The notes under the pieces were generated by a model, which had not been told where the DNA came from, searched no databases, and worked only from the letters and a program-made list of their open reading frames with translations. Both the position numbers and the translations under genes were made by a program. From an uncultured bacterium (GTDB lineage: Bacteria > Verrucomicrobiota > Kiritimatiellia > CAIKKV01 > CALHGX01), in contig CALHGX010000021.1 of assembly GCA_938031185.1 (NCBI GenBank), positions 1 to 64,000 of the forward strand: 64,000 nt of DNA, in the 5' to 3' direction. Positions 55,913 to 64,000 of this stretch are shown in pieces; position 1 is the first letter of the stretch, and every line of letters begins with the position of its first letter.

Positions 55913-58251
55913 GTTTGCAAAACATGGCGCCTTCAAACATTCGATCGAGTCGCGCAGCCGTGTGGTTCACGCTGCTCGTGGTCGCGACAGCCCCGGCCCA
56001 AGGTCCCGGCCCCTTCACCCTTCCCGGATCCATCCCGGCCGCCGGACCGGGAATGCCGGGCGGAAGCGCAGAAGTCGAATCAGAAACCGGGCAACAGAAA
56101 CTGATTTCGCTCAAGTTCAGCGCCGCGCCGCTCGCCCAGGTGCTGCAGTTCTATAGCGAGCTGACCGGACGCACCCTTCTGGAGGCGCCCAGCGTCAATG
56201 CCACCATCAACCTGCGCAGCCACACCAAATTGACGGTGGAAGAGAGCCTGCAGGCCATCAAGACGGTGCTGGCCATGAACAATGTGGGGCTCGTCCATGT
56301 GGGCGAGAAGTTCGTCAAAGTGGTGCCCATCGCCTCCGTGCTGCAAGAAGGGCTGGCCATCCAGACCAATGCATGGGCTCGCCGCACACGACCTGACACC
56401 GACGATCTCGTCAGCGAGATCATTTCGTTGCGCTACATAGACACGGCCGACGCCCAAAAGGCCATTGCAGGGCTTCAGCACGGTTATGGCAAGATACAAC
56501 CCCTCGAGCGCATCAACAGCCTGCTGGTGGCGGACAGCGCGGCCAACATCAACCGCATGCAGATCATCTTGGAACAGATTGATCAACCCCTCGAACTTAA
56601 GGAAAAACTCCACGTTCTTCCCATCCGCCACACCAAGGCCTCCGACGTGAAGGCCAAGATCGAAGAGATCATCGCGGAGGCAAAAGACAAGGAACGCGCG
56701 CCGACCGTTCGCCGTCCCCGCGAGAGCGGGGCACCCGGCGTGGAAGCCGCGCCACCGCCGATTCCCGGCATCATCCGCGCCCCTCGGCCCGTCGTGGCGC
56801 GCCCGGAAACGACGCCGGAAACGTCGGCGGCAGAGCCTGAAGACGGCCGACTCATTCGGGGCAATGTCCGCATGGTGGCGGACGACCGCACGGGCATCCT
56901 CATCGTCATCACCCGCCCCGAAAACCTCCCCTTTTTCGAGGATATGGTGGCCGCGCTGGATGTGCCCACCGCGCCAGACGTCATTGTCCGCGTGCTCCGC
57001 CTCGAATACGCCGATAGCGAGGACGTCGCCGGCATGCTCAACAATCTGATCGGCGCGGCTTCATCGAAGGACGCCGCGCCTCGAAAAGCCGCAACGCCGG
57101 GCGCTGCCGGCGAGTCGCCTCCACGCGGCGCCGAACTGGAGCAGTTTCTCCAGCAGCAACGGGAAGCCGGCGCGCCGCGCGAAACAAAGACCAAAGTCGG
57201 ACAGTTGTCCGCCGATAACATCAAAATCCTTCCCGACAAGCGCTCCAACGCGCTCATCATCATGGCCAGCAAAGGCGACATGGCCACCCTCGAGGAAATC
57301 ATCCGCGACATGGACATCATGCTCTCGCAGGTGCTGATCGAAGCGGTCATCCTGCAGGTCAATCTCGGCGACACCATGGAGCGCGGCGTGGATTTGATTC
57401 AACGTTCCCTCATTGCGTACGACCGCAAGGGCTCGCGGCGCGATCCCGTATTTGCCTTCGCGGGCAGCACCGGAGACAGCGCGTCGCCCAACCCGACGGA
57501 CGCTACATCCTTCCGCGGCGCGTTCCTTCCCGAAGGCGGGCTCACCTACTATTTCACCCATTTCGGCCTCAACATTGACGCCGTGCTGCGCTGGGCGGCC
57601 ACGGACTCGAAAACCCGCGTTCTTTCCTCGCCAGTGGTCCTCACCACGGACAACAAGGAGGCCAAGATTGACGTGTCGAAGGAAATCTATTTCTACAAAG
57701 GCCAGACCCCCACCAGCGTGGGCGGCACGATCGCGTATGTGCCCAACGTCGAGTCGCGCAAGGTGGGCATCAATCTCACGGTCACGCCGCGCATCAACAA
57801 GAAAAAATTCGTCGTGATGGAAATCAAACAGAAAATCGAAGAACAGGCCGATTCCCAGCCGATCCAGGGGCAGGGCGACTGGCCCACCATCTCCTCGCGC
57901 GAATTCACGGCCTCCGTGGCGGTGCGCACGGGCGAAACCATCGTGCTCGGCGGTCTCGTCAAGAACAGCGCCGTGGACACCAACAAGCGCGTGCCGATTC
58001 TCGGCGACATTCCGTTGCTCGGCATTCCGTTCCGCGCCTCCAGCCGTCAGAAGGGGCGAGAGGAAGTCGTCGTTTTCATCACGCCTTACGTGCTGGACAC
58101 GCCCGAGGACATCGCGCAGGAATCCCAGCGGCGCAAGGACGCCATCGACGCCAAGAACATGTGGACTCAGGGTTGGTCGGACAGCCGTTTGGCCGACCCT
58201 CCCGTCAAGAAGGGCCCGTTGCGCCGCTGGTGGCAGCGGCTGGCGCCATGA
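55909..58251 (+). CDS. gspD: Secretin GspD
   Basis: A 780-aa outer-membrane secretin. A signal peptide (RAAVWFTLLVVATAPAQG) is followed by N-domains, with ISLKFSAAPLAQVLQFYSEL TGRTLLEAPSVNATINLRSH as N0/N1-like and repeated INSLLVADSAANINRMQIIL EQID modules. Two Pro/Ala-rich linkers follow. The C-terminal secretin domain has VLIEAVILQVNLGDTMERGV, NIDAVLRWAATDSKTRVLSS PVVLTTDN and the hallmark NKRVPILGDIPLLGIPFR. It forms the outer-membrane channel of the secretion system or pilus. It overlaps neighbours on both sides by ATGA. Confidence 0.93.
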   Translation: MSLQNMAPSNIRSSRAAVWFTLLVVATAPAQGPGPFTLPGSIPAAGPGMPGGSAEVESETGQQKLISLKFSAAPLAQVLQFYSELTGRTLLEAPSVNATINLRSHTKLTVEESLQAIKTVLAMNNVGLVHVGEKFVKVVPIASVLQEGLAIQTNAWARRTRPDTDDLVSEIISLRYIDTADAQKAIAGLQHGYGKIQPLERINSLLVADSAANINRMQIILEQIDQPLELKEKLHVLPIRHTKASDVKAKIEEIIAEAKDKERAPTVRRPRESGAPGVEAAPPPIPGIIRAPRPVVARPETTPETSAAEPEDGRLIRGNVRMVADDRTGILIVITRPENLPFFEDMVAALDVPTAPDVIVRVLRLEYADSEDVAGMLNNLIGAASSKDAAPRKAATPGAAGESPPRGAELEQFLQQQREAGAPRETKTKVGQLSADNIKILPDKRSNALIIMASKGDMATLEEIIRDMDIMLSQVLIEAVILQVNLGDTMERGVDLIQRSLIAYDRKGSRRDPVFAFAGSTGDSASPNPTDATSFRGAFLPEGGLTYYFTHFGLNIDAVLRWAATDSKTRVLSSPVVLTTDNKEAKIDVSKEIYFYKGQTPTSVGGTIAYVPNVESRKVGINLTVTPRINKKKFVVMEIKQKIEEQADSQPIQGQGDWPTISSREFTASVAVRTGETIVLGGLVKNSAVDTNKRVPILGDIPLLGIPFRASSRQKGREEVVVFITPYVLDTPEDIAQESQRRKDAIDAKNMWTQGWSDSRLADPPVKKGPLRRWWQRLAP

Positions 58252-58292
58252 CGCAGGATATGGCCGATCCCCGTTCAAGGAGACCTAGGAAC

Positions 58293-58946
58293 ATGAAACA
58301 CATCGCTTCGCTTCCCCGCACGGGGCTTGTGGTTTTGAGCGCCGCCCTCTGCTGGACCACCGGCTGCAGCTCCCTGCGCGTTGTTCAAGGAAGCCCTAAT
58401 CCACCTCCCTGGCTGACCGAGCCTTCCGCCGCGGCCGATTACCAGGCCGACCGCTTTGTCTACGCCAGCGGCATGGCCACCTACTGCCTGACGCTCGAAG
58501 AGGGCATACAGGACGCGCGACATGACGCCATTCGAAAGCTGGTCGAGCGCATCGGCGTGGCGGCGGACAACGTCTATCGGACGGACCGGATGAAGCAGGA
58601 AACCCGCTCGCAAAGCGGCATGCCGAACATGCCGCAAATGCTGCTCAACTCCCGGCGTGCGGTGAAGGACATCTCGGGGCGCGTGAACGACAAAGCCACC
58701 ACCGCGCCCCAGGCGTTCCACGTCTCGCGCAGTCGTGTGCACGGCATCGAGGAGCAGGCGCTCCAATACACTGTCTGGCGCTACCGCCCGAGCCTCCTCG
58801 CTCGCTGGCTGGACGGCGACACGGCCATCCGATTTTATGATGTGTACGTGCTGCTGCGTTGCCCTGTGGAGGAGTTTAACGCCGCCATCGAACTGGACCG
58901 ACGGCTCGAAAGCCTCCCCGAGACCCTGCAGATCAAAAAGGACTGA
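58293..58946 (+). CDS. LPP20-like lipoprotein
   Basis: A 217-aa lipoprotein. The start MKHIASLPRTGLVVLSAALC is chosen because AAGGAG lies about 10 nt upstream and it gives a type II signal ending TTGCSS. The longer ORF frame includes an ATG at 58248 overlapping the gspD stop. The domain YASGMATYCLTLEEGIQDAR HDAIRKLVERIGV resembles LPP20-family lipoproteins, small proteins of uncertain role. Its position right after the secretin suggests it may help place or stabilise the secretin in the outer membrane, as a pilotin would (inference). Confidence 0.7.
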   Translation: MKHIASLPRTGLVVLSAALCWTTGCSSLRVVQGSPNPPPWLTEPSAAADYQADRFVYASGMATYCLTLEEGIQDARHDAIRKLVERIGVAADNVYRTDRMKQETRSQSGMPNMPQMLLNSRRAVKDISGRVNDKATTAPQAFHVSRSRVHGIEEQALQYTVWRYRPSLLARWLDGDTAIRFYDVYVLLRCPVEEFNAAIELDRRLESLPETLQIKKD

Positions 58947-58962
58947 TCATTCGAAATCGGCG

Positions 58963-58991
58963 TTGACAATCCGCCGGCCATGAAGTACTAA
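58963..58991 (+). promoter_or_regulatory. Sigma-70-like promoter of rplM-rpsI
   Basis: A perfect TTGACA is followed after 17 bp by TACTAA, giving a start near 58998, about 30 nt before the rplM ATG. The -10 is imperfect, but spacing and position are good. Confidence 0.6.
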
Positions 58992-59026
58992 ATCGCCCTT
59001 TTGTTTATCGGGAGAAGTGTTGGCGC

Positions 59027-59458
59027 ATGAAAACGTTCATTCCCAAGGAGCAAGAGATCACCCGTGCCTGGCATCTGGTGGACGCGGCCGGGCGGCCGGC
59101 GGGGCGGCTCGCCGTCGAGGTGGCCAACCTGCTTCGAGGGCGCGGAAAACCGATGTACACCCCGCACGTGGATACAGGTGATTTCGTGGTCGTGATCAAC
59201 GCGGCGCGCGTTCGGTTCACCGGAAGCAAGGAAGAGCAGAAGCTCTACTGGCGGTACACCGGCTTTCGCGGCGGACGCAAAACCATGACGGCGGCCGAAG
59301 TGAGGGCCAAGAGGCCGCAGCACATCGTCGAGCACGCCGTCAAGGGCATGCTCCCGCGCAACCATTTGAGCCGGACGATGCTGAAGCGCCTGAAGGTGTA
59401 TGCGGGCAGCGAACACCCGCACACGGCGCAGAAGCCCGTCGCGGCGGGCAAGGCTTAA
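59027..59458 (+). CDS. rplM: 50S ribosomal protein L13
   Basis: A 143-aa L13: RAWHLVDAAGRPAGRLAVEV ANLLRGRGKPMYTPHVDTGD FVVVINAARVRFTGSK, later RPQHIVEHAVKGMLPRNHLS RTMLKRLKVYAGSEHPHTAQ KP, all conserved. L13 is an early assembly protein of the 50S. It is paired with rpsI, as in most bacteria. Confidence 0.97.
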   Translation: MKTFIPKEQEITRAWHLVDAAGRPAGRLAVEVANLLRGRGKPMYTPHVDTGDFVVVINAARVRFTGSKEEQKLYWRYTGFRGGRKTMTAAEVRAKRPQHIVEHAVKGMLPRNHLSRTMLKRLKVYAGSEHPHTAQKPVAAGKA

Positions 59459-59476
59459 TCGGGAGGAGCAAGCATC

Positions 59477-59875
59477 GTGGTCGAAACCAAAACGGAATAC
59501 GCGGCAACAGGGCGGCGCAAGACCGCCGTGGCACGCGTCGCGTTGATGTCAGGCACCGGAAAGTGGGTCGTCAATCGCCAGCCGGCGGAACTCTATTTCT
59601 CCACCGAGGCCATTCGCAACTACATCCAGCAGCCAATGAAGCTCACCGACACCCTCGCCAAGTTCGATCTGCGCGCCAAGGTTTCGGGCGGTGGGCCCGT
59701 CGGTCAGGCCGGCGCCTTGCGTCACGCCATTGCCCGCGCGCTCATCCAGGCGGACCCCTCGTTGCGCGAAGTGCTGAAAGACAGCGGTTGCCTCACGCGC
59801 GACTCGCGAATGAAGGAACGCAAGAAGTACGGCCAGCCCGGCGCTCGCAAGCGATTCCAGTTCTCGAAGCGCTAG
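59477..59875 (+). CDS. rpsI: 30S ribosomal protein S9
   Basis: A 132-aa S9 starting at GTG 59477, with GGGAGGAG about 8 nt upstream. [20 protein letters not shown] begins the conserved core, and [20 protein letters not shown] and [24 protein letters not shown] end it. The C-terminal FSKR tail reaches the P-site tRNA. Paired with rplM 18 bp upstream. Confidence 0.97.
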   Translation: MVETKTEYAATGRRKTAVARVALMSGTGKWVVNRQPAELYFSTEAIRNYIQQPMKLTDTLAKFDLRAKVSGGGPVGQAGALRHAIARALIQADPSLREVLKDSGCLTRDSRMKERKKYGQPGARKRFQFSKR

Positions 59876-59988
59876 GCGTTCCGCTCCACCGCGATGGATA
59901 CGGTATTACGCCGCGTTCCGTGGCCCCCGCAGACGGCATTCGCCGACCGGGGCGCCTGCTTGTTTCATCCTGCTCCGGCACGGATGGC

Positions 59989-61221
59989 ATGCCTACGGCC
60001 ATGAAGACCGCTTTCGCCATCGAAGCGGGAAGCACCACCGCGCCCCTCGGATTTCGCGCGGCGGCATTTCGCGCCGGCATCAAGGAGAGCCGGACACGCG
60101 ACGATTTGGCGCTACTGGTCTCGGACGTATCCGCCGCCGCGGCGGGCGTCTTCACCACCAACCGGGTGCAAGCCGCGCCGGTGCGCTATTGTCGGCGCCT
60201 CCTCGTTCGTCAAACCCATGTCCGCGCCGTCTTGATCAATGCGGGCAACGCGAACGCATGCACGGGCCCCCAAGGCGACCGCGATGCCGCGAAGATGGCC
60301 CGGGCCGCCAGCCGCTCGCTGCGCCTGCCCCATAATGAAGTCCTCGTTTGTTCCACCGGCACCATTGGCATCCCCCTGCCGATGCCGCGCATCGAAGCCG
60401 CCATGCCCGCCTTGGTCGCCCGTCTTTCACGAGACGGCACCGCCGCCGCCAACGCGATCCTGACCACGGACAAGGTGGCTAAAACGGGTGCAGTGCGGCT
60501 GACCGCGGACGGGAAAGACATCGTGATAGGGGGCATGGCAAAGGGCTCCGGCATGATTGCGCCCAATATGGCCACCATGCTGGCGTTCATCACAACCGAT
60601 GCCGCAGCGCGCCCTGCAGCGTTGCGGCGGGCCTTGCGCCGCGCCACACAGCTTTCATTCAACCGCATCACGGTGGATGGCGACGAAAGCACCAACGACA
60701 CCGTGCTCCTGCTGGCCAACGGCATGGCGGGAAATCGCCCGTTGGACGAACGCCATCCCGATTGGCCCCGCTTTCAGGCCGCGCTCAACGCCCTGACGCT
60801 CGATCTGGCCAAGAAAATTGTCCGGGACGGAGAAGGCGCCACCAAATTCGTCACCGTCCGAGTCTGTGGCGCGGCGTCGCCTGTTGATGCGCAGCGCGCG
60901 GCCCGGGCCGTTGCGCAATCCCTCTTGGTCAAGACCTCTTGGTTCGGCGGAGACCCGAACTGGGGTCGCCTCATGGCGGCACTGGGCTATTCGGGCGCCC
61001 GTATAGCCGAGGAGCGGATTGAAATTCGGTTTGACGGACAAGCGGCGGTTCGCCGGGGCCGCGCCCTTGGCGCCGCAACGGCGGAAGAACTCGCGGCGGT
61101 GCTGCGCCGTCCGGAATTTGTCGTCGAAATCCGCCTTGGCCTCGGCTCGGCGGCTTGCGAACTGTACACTTGCGACTGCAGCGAGGAATACGTTCGGATC
61201 AACGCCGAATACATGACCTGA
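59989..61221 (+). CDS. argJ: Bifunctional ornithine acetyltransferase/N-acetylglutamate synthase
   Basis: A 410-aa ArgJ. It transfers acetyl from N-acetylornithine to glutamate (the cyclic arginine pathway) and can make N-acetylglutamate from acetyl-CoA. The autocleavage site is in GMAKGSGMIAPNMATMLAFI, where Thr of ATM becomes the N-terminal nucleophile of the beta chain. TFNRITVDGDESTNDT-like DGDESTNDTVLLLANG and GDPNWGRLMAALGYSGA are also conserved. The start MPTAMKTAF is the first good ATG; MKTAF at 60001 is an alternative. The longer ORF overlaps rpsI. First gene of the arg cluster. Confidence 0.93.
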   Translation: MPTAMKTAFAIEAGSTTAPLGFRAAAFRAGIKESRTRDDLALLVSDVSAAAAGVFTTNRVQAAPVRYCRRLLVRQTHVRAVLINAGNANACTGPQGDRDAAKMARAASRSLRLPHNEVLVCSTGTIGIPLPMPRIEAAMPALVARLSRDGTAAANAILTTDKVAKTGAVRLTADGKDIVIGGMAKGSGMIAPNMATMLAFITTDAAARPAALRRALRRATQLSFNRITVDGDESTNDTVLLLANGMAGNRPLDERHPDWPRFQAALNALTLDLAKKIVRDGEGATKFVTVRVCGAASPVDAQRAARAVAQSLLVKTSWFGGDPNWGRLMAALGYSGARIAEERIEIRFDGQAAVRRGRALGAATAEELAAVLRRPEFVVEIRLGLGSAACELYTCDCSEEYVRINAEYMT

Positions 61222-61230
61222 AGCGCCATC

Positions 61231-62103
61231 ATGAAACACCTTGTGGAAAAGGCCGACGTGCTGATTGAGGCCCTGCCCTATATTCAGCGCTTTCGCGGAG
61301 CCCGCGTGGTGGTGAAATTCGGCGGCAGCGCGATGGAACAGCCGGACCGTTACGAAGGCATTCTGACAGACATTGTCTTCATGGAATGCGTGGGAATGCA
61401 GCCCGTGCTGGTCCATGGCGGCGGCAAGGCCATCACGCGAGCCATGGCAGAAGCGGGACTGACCGCCCGTTTCGTGCAGGGCCTTCGCGTGACGGATGAC
61501 GCCTCGATGCGCGTGGTCAAGGAGGTCATCACCCACCGGGTCAATCGTGGAATCGTCGAGACCATCCAACGACTGGGCGGGCAGGCGGAACGGGTGGACG
61601 GAGAATCGGTTTTCCAAGTAGACCGCCGCACCGGCAAGGATCCCGTCACCGGCGCAAAACTGGATTGGGGCCTGGTCGGCGAAATTCGCTCCGTGCGCGC
61701 CGATCCCCTTCTGGAATGCCTGTCGCGCGACGTCATCCCCGTGGTGACGCCGCTCGGAACCGGCCCCGACGGGCAGGTCTACAATCTGAACGCGGACGAT
61801 GCGGCCGCGGCCACAGCCCTCGCGCTGCAAGCGCGCAAACTCGTGTTTCTTTCGGATGTGCCCGGCCTCCTGCGTAACCGGCAGGACGAATCGTCTTTGC
61901 TGTCCACGCTTCGCATCCGCGAGGTGGAACAACTCATTCAGGACGGCGTGATTGACGGTGGCATGCTGCCCAAGATTCGCGGTTGCGCGGACGCGCTGGC
62001 CGGCGGCGTGCAGAAGATTCACATCGTGGATGGCCGGCTGCCGCATTCGCTTTTGCTCGAGATTTTCACCAACCAGGGAGTAGGAACGGAGATCACGGAA
62101 TGA
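61231..62103 (+). CDS. argB: Acetylglutamate kinase
   Basis: A 290-aa amino-acid kinase. VVVKFGGSAMEQPDRYEGIL and VLVHGGGKAITRAMAEAGLT form the ATP and substrate sites, NLNADDAAAATALALQARKL is the second nucleotide segment, and GVIDGGMLPKIRGCADAL ends the active site. It phosphorylates N-acetylglutamate. Its N-terminus has about 20 residues before the core, as in arginine-inhibited hexameric enzymes. It lies 9 bp after argJ and overlaps argD by ATGA. Confidence 0.95.
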   Translation: MKHLVEKADVLIEALPYIQRFRGARVVVKFGGSAMEQPDRYEGILTDIVFMECVGMQPVLVHGGGKAITRAMAEAGLTARFVQGLRVTDDASMRVVKEVITHRVNRGIVETIQRLGGQAERVDGESVFQVDRRTGKDPVTGAKLDWGLVGEIRSVRADPLLECLSRDVIPVVTPLGTGPDGQVYNLNADDAAAATALALQARKLVFLSDVPGLLRNRQDESSLLSTLRIREVEQLIQDGVIDGGMLPKIRGCADALAGGVQKIHIVDGRLPHSLLLEIFTNQGVGTEITE

Positions 62104-63314
62104 CCATTACGGCTGACATCGCCCAGAAGTATCGCCAACACATTATGCCCACTTACGCTTATAGCGGCCTCGTACTGACACGCGGAAAAGGGGCCCGCGT
62201 CTGGGACGCGGATGGCAAGGTTTATCTCGATTTTCAGACAGGGATCGCCGTCGTCGGATTGGGCCACTGCCACCCGGAGGTGACGCGAGCCGTCCAGGAG
62301 CAGGCAGCGCGGCTTGTCCACGTTTCCAATCTGCACTACAACGAAAATCAGGCGCTGCTTGCCGAAAAACTGGCTGGCCTCTTTTCCGGCGGCAAGTGCT
62401 TCTTCTGCAACTCCGGCGCCGAGGCGAACGAAGCCATGATCAAACTGGCCCGGCTGCGCGGCCAGGGGCAAGGCCGTTTCGAAATCATTTCGCTCACTCA
62501 GTCCTTCCACGGCCGCACGCTCGCGGCGCTCGCGGCCACGGGCCAAACAAAGTATCAGACCGGTTTTGAGCCGATGCCCGAAGGCTTCCGGCACGCCACA
62601 TTCAACGATCTGGAATCGGTGCGCGCCGCGGTAACGGACAAGACCTCCGCCATTCTCGTGGAAGCCGTGCAGGGCGAAGGCGGCGTGGTGCCCGGACAGC
62701 AGGATTTCCTGCGCGGCCTGCGGGCGCTCTGCGACGAACGGGATCTGCTCCTGCTCTGCGACGAGGTGCAATGCGGCATGGGCCGCACAGGGCGCTGGTT
62801 CGGCTTTGAACATGCCGACATCCGGCCCGATGCCTTCTCCCTCGCCAAAGCGCTCGGCAACGGCTATCCGATCGGCGCCGTTGTGGCGGGGCCCCGCGCG
62901 GCCGATGTGTTCCAGCCCGGCAAGCACGCCAGCACCTTTGGCGGGTCGCCGCTCGCCTGCGCGGCGGCACTCGCTGTGCTGCGGGTCATCGAGGCGGAAG
63001 GCCTCGTGGCGCGCGCGGCTGAGATTGGCGCCCGTTTTCAGGAACGCCTGCGCAGCATGGTTGGCCGTTATGAGCATGTGCGCGAAGTGCGCGGCCTCGG
63101 GCTTATGGTCGGGCTCGTGCTCGATCAGCCCGCTCGGCCGTTGACCGACCGCCTGGCCGAAATGGGGCTTCTGGCCATCCCGACCGCCGAGTCGGTCATT
63201 CGCTTTCTGCCCCCCTTGACCGTGAAAGACGGGGAATTGGACGAGGCGCTGGACATCATCGAAGACGCGGTGGCCGAACATCACGGCGCGCCGCGCGAGG
63301 AGGCAACGCCATGA
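62100..63314 (+). CDS. argD: Acetylornithine aminotransferase
   Basis: A 404-aa PLP enzyme. FFCNSGAEANEAMIKLARLR is the phosphate-binding motif, LTQSFHGRTLAALAATGQTK the substrate loop, LLLCDEVQCGMGRTGRWFGF the PLP ring site with Asp, and SLAKALGNGYPIGAVV holds the Schiff-base lysine. It converts N-acetylglutamate semialdehyde to N-acetylornithine. The start MTITADIAQKYRQHI overlaps the argB stop by 4 bp. The stop overlaps argG by 4 bp. Confidence 0.95.
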   Translation: MTITADIAQKYRQHIMPTYAYSGLVLTRGKGARVWDADGKVYLDFQTGIAVVGLGHCHPEVTRAVQEQAARLVHVSNLHYNENQALLAEKLAGLFSGGKCFFCNSGAEANEAMIKLARLRGQGQGRFEIISLTQSFHGRTLAALAATGQTKYQTGFEPMPEGFRHATFNDLESVRAAVTDKTSAILVEAVQGEGGVVPGQQDFLRGLRALCDERDLLLLCDEVQCGMGRTGRWFGFEHADIRPDAFSLAKALGNGYPIGAVVAGPRAADVFQPGKHASTFGGSPLACAAALAVLRVIEAEGLVARAAEIGARFQERLRSMVGRYEHVREVRGLGLMVGLVLDQPARPLTDRLAEMGLLAIPTAESVIRFLPPLTVKDGELDEALDIIEDAVAEHHGAPREEATP

Positions 63315-64000
63315 CCTTGGACGATCTGCGAGAACAACACGTCGGCTTGTGCGTTTCCGGCGGCCTTGATAGCCGCACCATTACGCGGAAGCTGGTGGAC
63401 CTCGGCATACGGGTCACCTGTTTCACCGCCGACCTCGGTCAACCCGACGAGGAAGACATTCAGAATATTCGCGCCAAGATGGCCCCGTGCGGCGCGGAAA
63501 CGGTGATCGTGGATCTGCGCCGTGAGATGGCCGAGGCCTGTTTTGAAGTGCTGCAAGCCCAGGCGATGTATGACGGGGGCTACTGGAACTCCACCGGTAT
63601 CGCTCGCGCAGTGACGGTTCGAGGCCTGCTTCCGGAAATGCGACGCCGGGGCTGCACGGTGCTGGGACACGGCGCCACGGGTCGCGGCAACGACCAGATG
63701 CGGTTTGAGCGCTACACCAATGTGCTGGCCCCCGACATGAAAGTTTATGCCCCATGGCGTGACCCAGCCCTGCTGAAAGAGTTCCCGGGCCGCAAACAGA
63801 TGGCGGAGTTTCTTTCCGCCCGGGGCATTCCCGCCCCCACGGGCGGACAAAAACGCTACTCGACAGACGCCAATCTGGCCGGCCTCTCGCACGAAGCGGA
63901 AGACCTTGAGAGCCTAGAGACCCCTTGCACCATTGTGAAGCCCACGATGGGGGTTTGGCCTCAGGACGCGCCGGATCGCGTCGAGGCGTGCACGGTGCGT
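63311..64000 (+). CDS. argG: Argininosuccinate synthase (partial, runs off the window)
   Basis: The first 230 codons of an ArgG, open to the window edge and absent from the ORF track. The N-type ATP pyrophosphatase PP-loop is CVSGGLDSRTITRKL (usually SGGLDTS). TCFTADLGQPDEEDIQNIRA, VLGHGATGRGNDQMRFERY and KVYAPWRDPALL match the family. It condenses citrulline and aspartate using ATP. The GGLDS signature and flanking residues differ from classical ArgG, so it belongs to a divergent branch. It starts at ATG 63311, overlapping argD by ATGA. Confidence 0.9.
   Translation, partial: MTLDDLREQHVGLCVSGGLDSRTITRKLVDLGIRVTCFTADLGQPDEEDIQNIRAKMAPCGAETVIVDLRREMAEACFEVLQAQAMYDGGYWNSTGIARAVTVRGLLPEMRRRGCTVLGHGATGRGNDQMRFERYTNVLAPDMKVYAPWRDPALLKEFPGRKQMAEFLSARGIPAPTGGQKRYSTDANLAGLSHEAEDLESLETPCTIVKPTMGVWPQDAPDRVEACTVR

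Noticed and set aside
57061-58278. 405-aa minus-strand ORF opposite gspD
   Set aside because: Antisense shadow of the secretin gene; no motifs.

Overview
This 64 kb window is GC-rich bacterial chromosome carrying one of the most conserved gene blocks known. No 16S rRNA gene is present, so taxonomy rests on protein features. These are a PEP-CTERM exosortase substrate, an EF-Tu whose switch I region lacks the usual ERGITI motif (a feature I associate from memory with Verrucomicrobia-type EF-Tu), a type II secretion-like pseudopilin locus without GspC, and paired phenylacetate-CoA ligases with an ACT protein. Together they suggest a member of the PVC superphylum, possibly Kiritimatiellota or Verrucomicrobiota. 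That placement is inference.

The left flank (1-9 kb) is accessory and partly decayed. It holds a secreted G8-like protein gene with a broken frame, a PEP-CTERM protein, a truncated AAA ATPase, two transposase remnants (one between 20-bp inverted repeats), a soluble Ser/Thr kinase, a radical SAM protein with a small 2[4Fe-4S] ferredoxin, the lipid II flippase MurJ and a bacteriohemerythrin. From 8.6 to 15 kb on the minus strand lie a CoaB-HD fusion, a ThyA-family thymidylate synthase, tRNA-Arg(TCT), a HAD phosphatase and a paaK-ACT-paaK cluster.

From 46.7 kb down to 15.4 kb, minus-strand translation and transcription genes follow almost without interruption: tRNA-Thr-tuf-rpmG-tRNA-Trp-secE-nusG-rplKAJL-rpoBC-rpsLG-fusA, then rpsJ-rplCDWB-rpsS-(novel gene)-rplV-rpsC-rplP-rpmC-rpsQ-rplNXE-rpsNH-rplFR-rpsE-rplO-secY-adk-map-rpmJ-rpsMKD-rpoA-rplQ. 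Thus the classical rif, str, S10, spc and alpha operons are joined. Notable departures are a secreted-looking 156-aa protein gene between rpsS and rplV, the absence of rpmD and infA from their usual slots, and a rpoC terminator that physically overlaps the rpsL promoter.

The right flank (46.9-64 kb) has tRNA-Ala(GGC), a GT2 glycosyltransferase coupled to a DUF503 protein, an uncharacterised protein with a SWIM-like Cys/His cluster, a LysM lipoprotein, and a compact type II secretion-like operon (gspG-H-I-J-K-L-M-D plus a lipoprotein). These are followed by rplM-rpsI and an arginine operon, argJ-argB-argD-argG, the last running off the window. ATGA-type stop/start overlaps are frequent, indicating widespread translational coupling.
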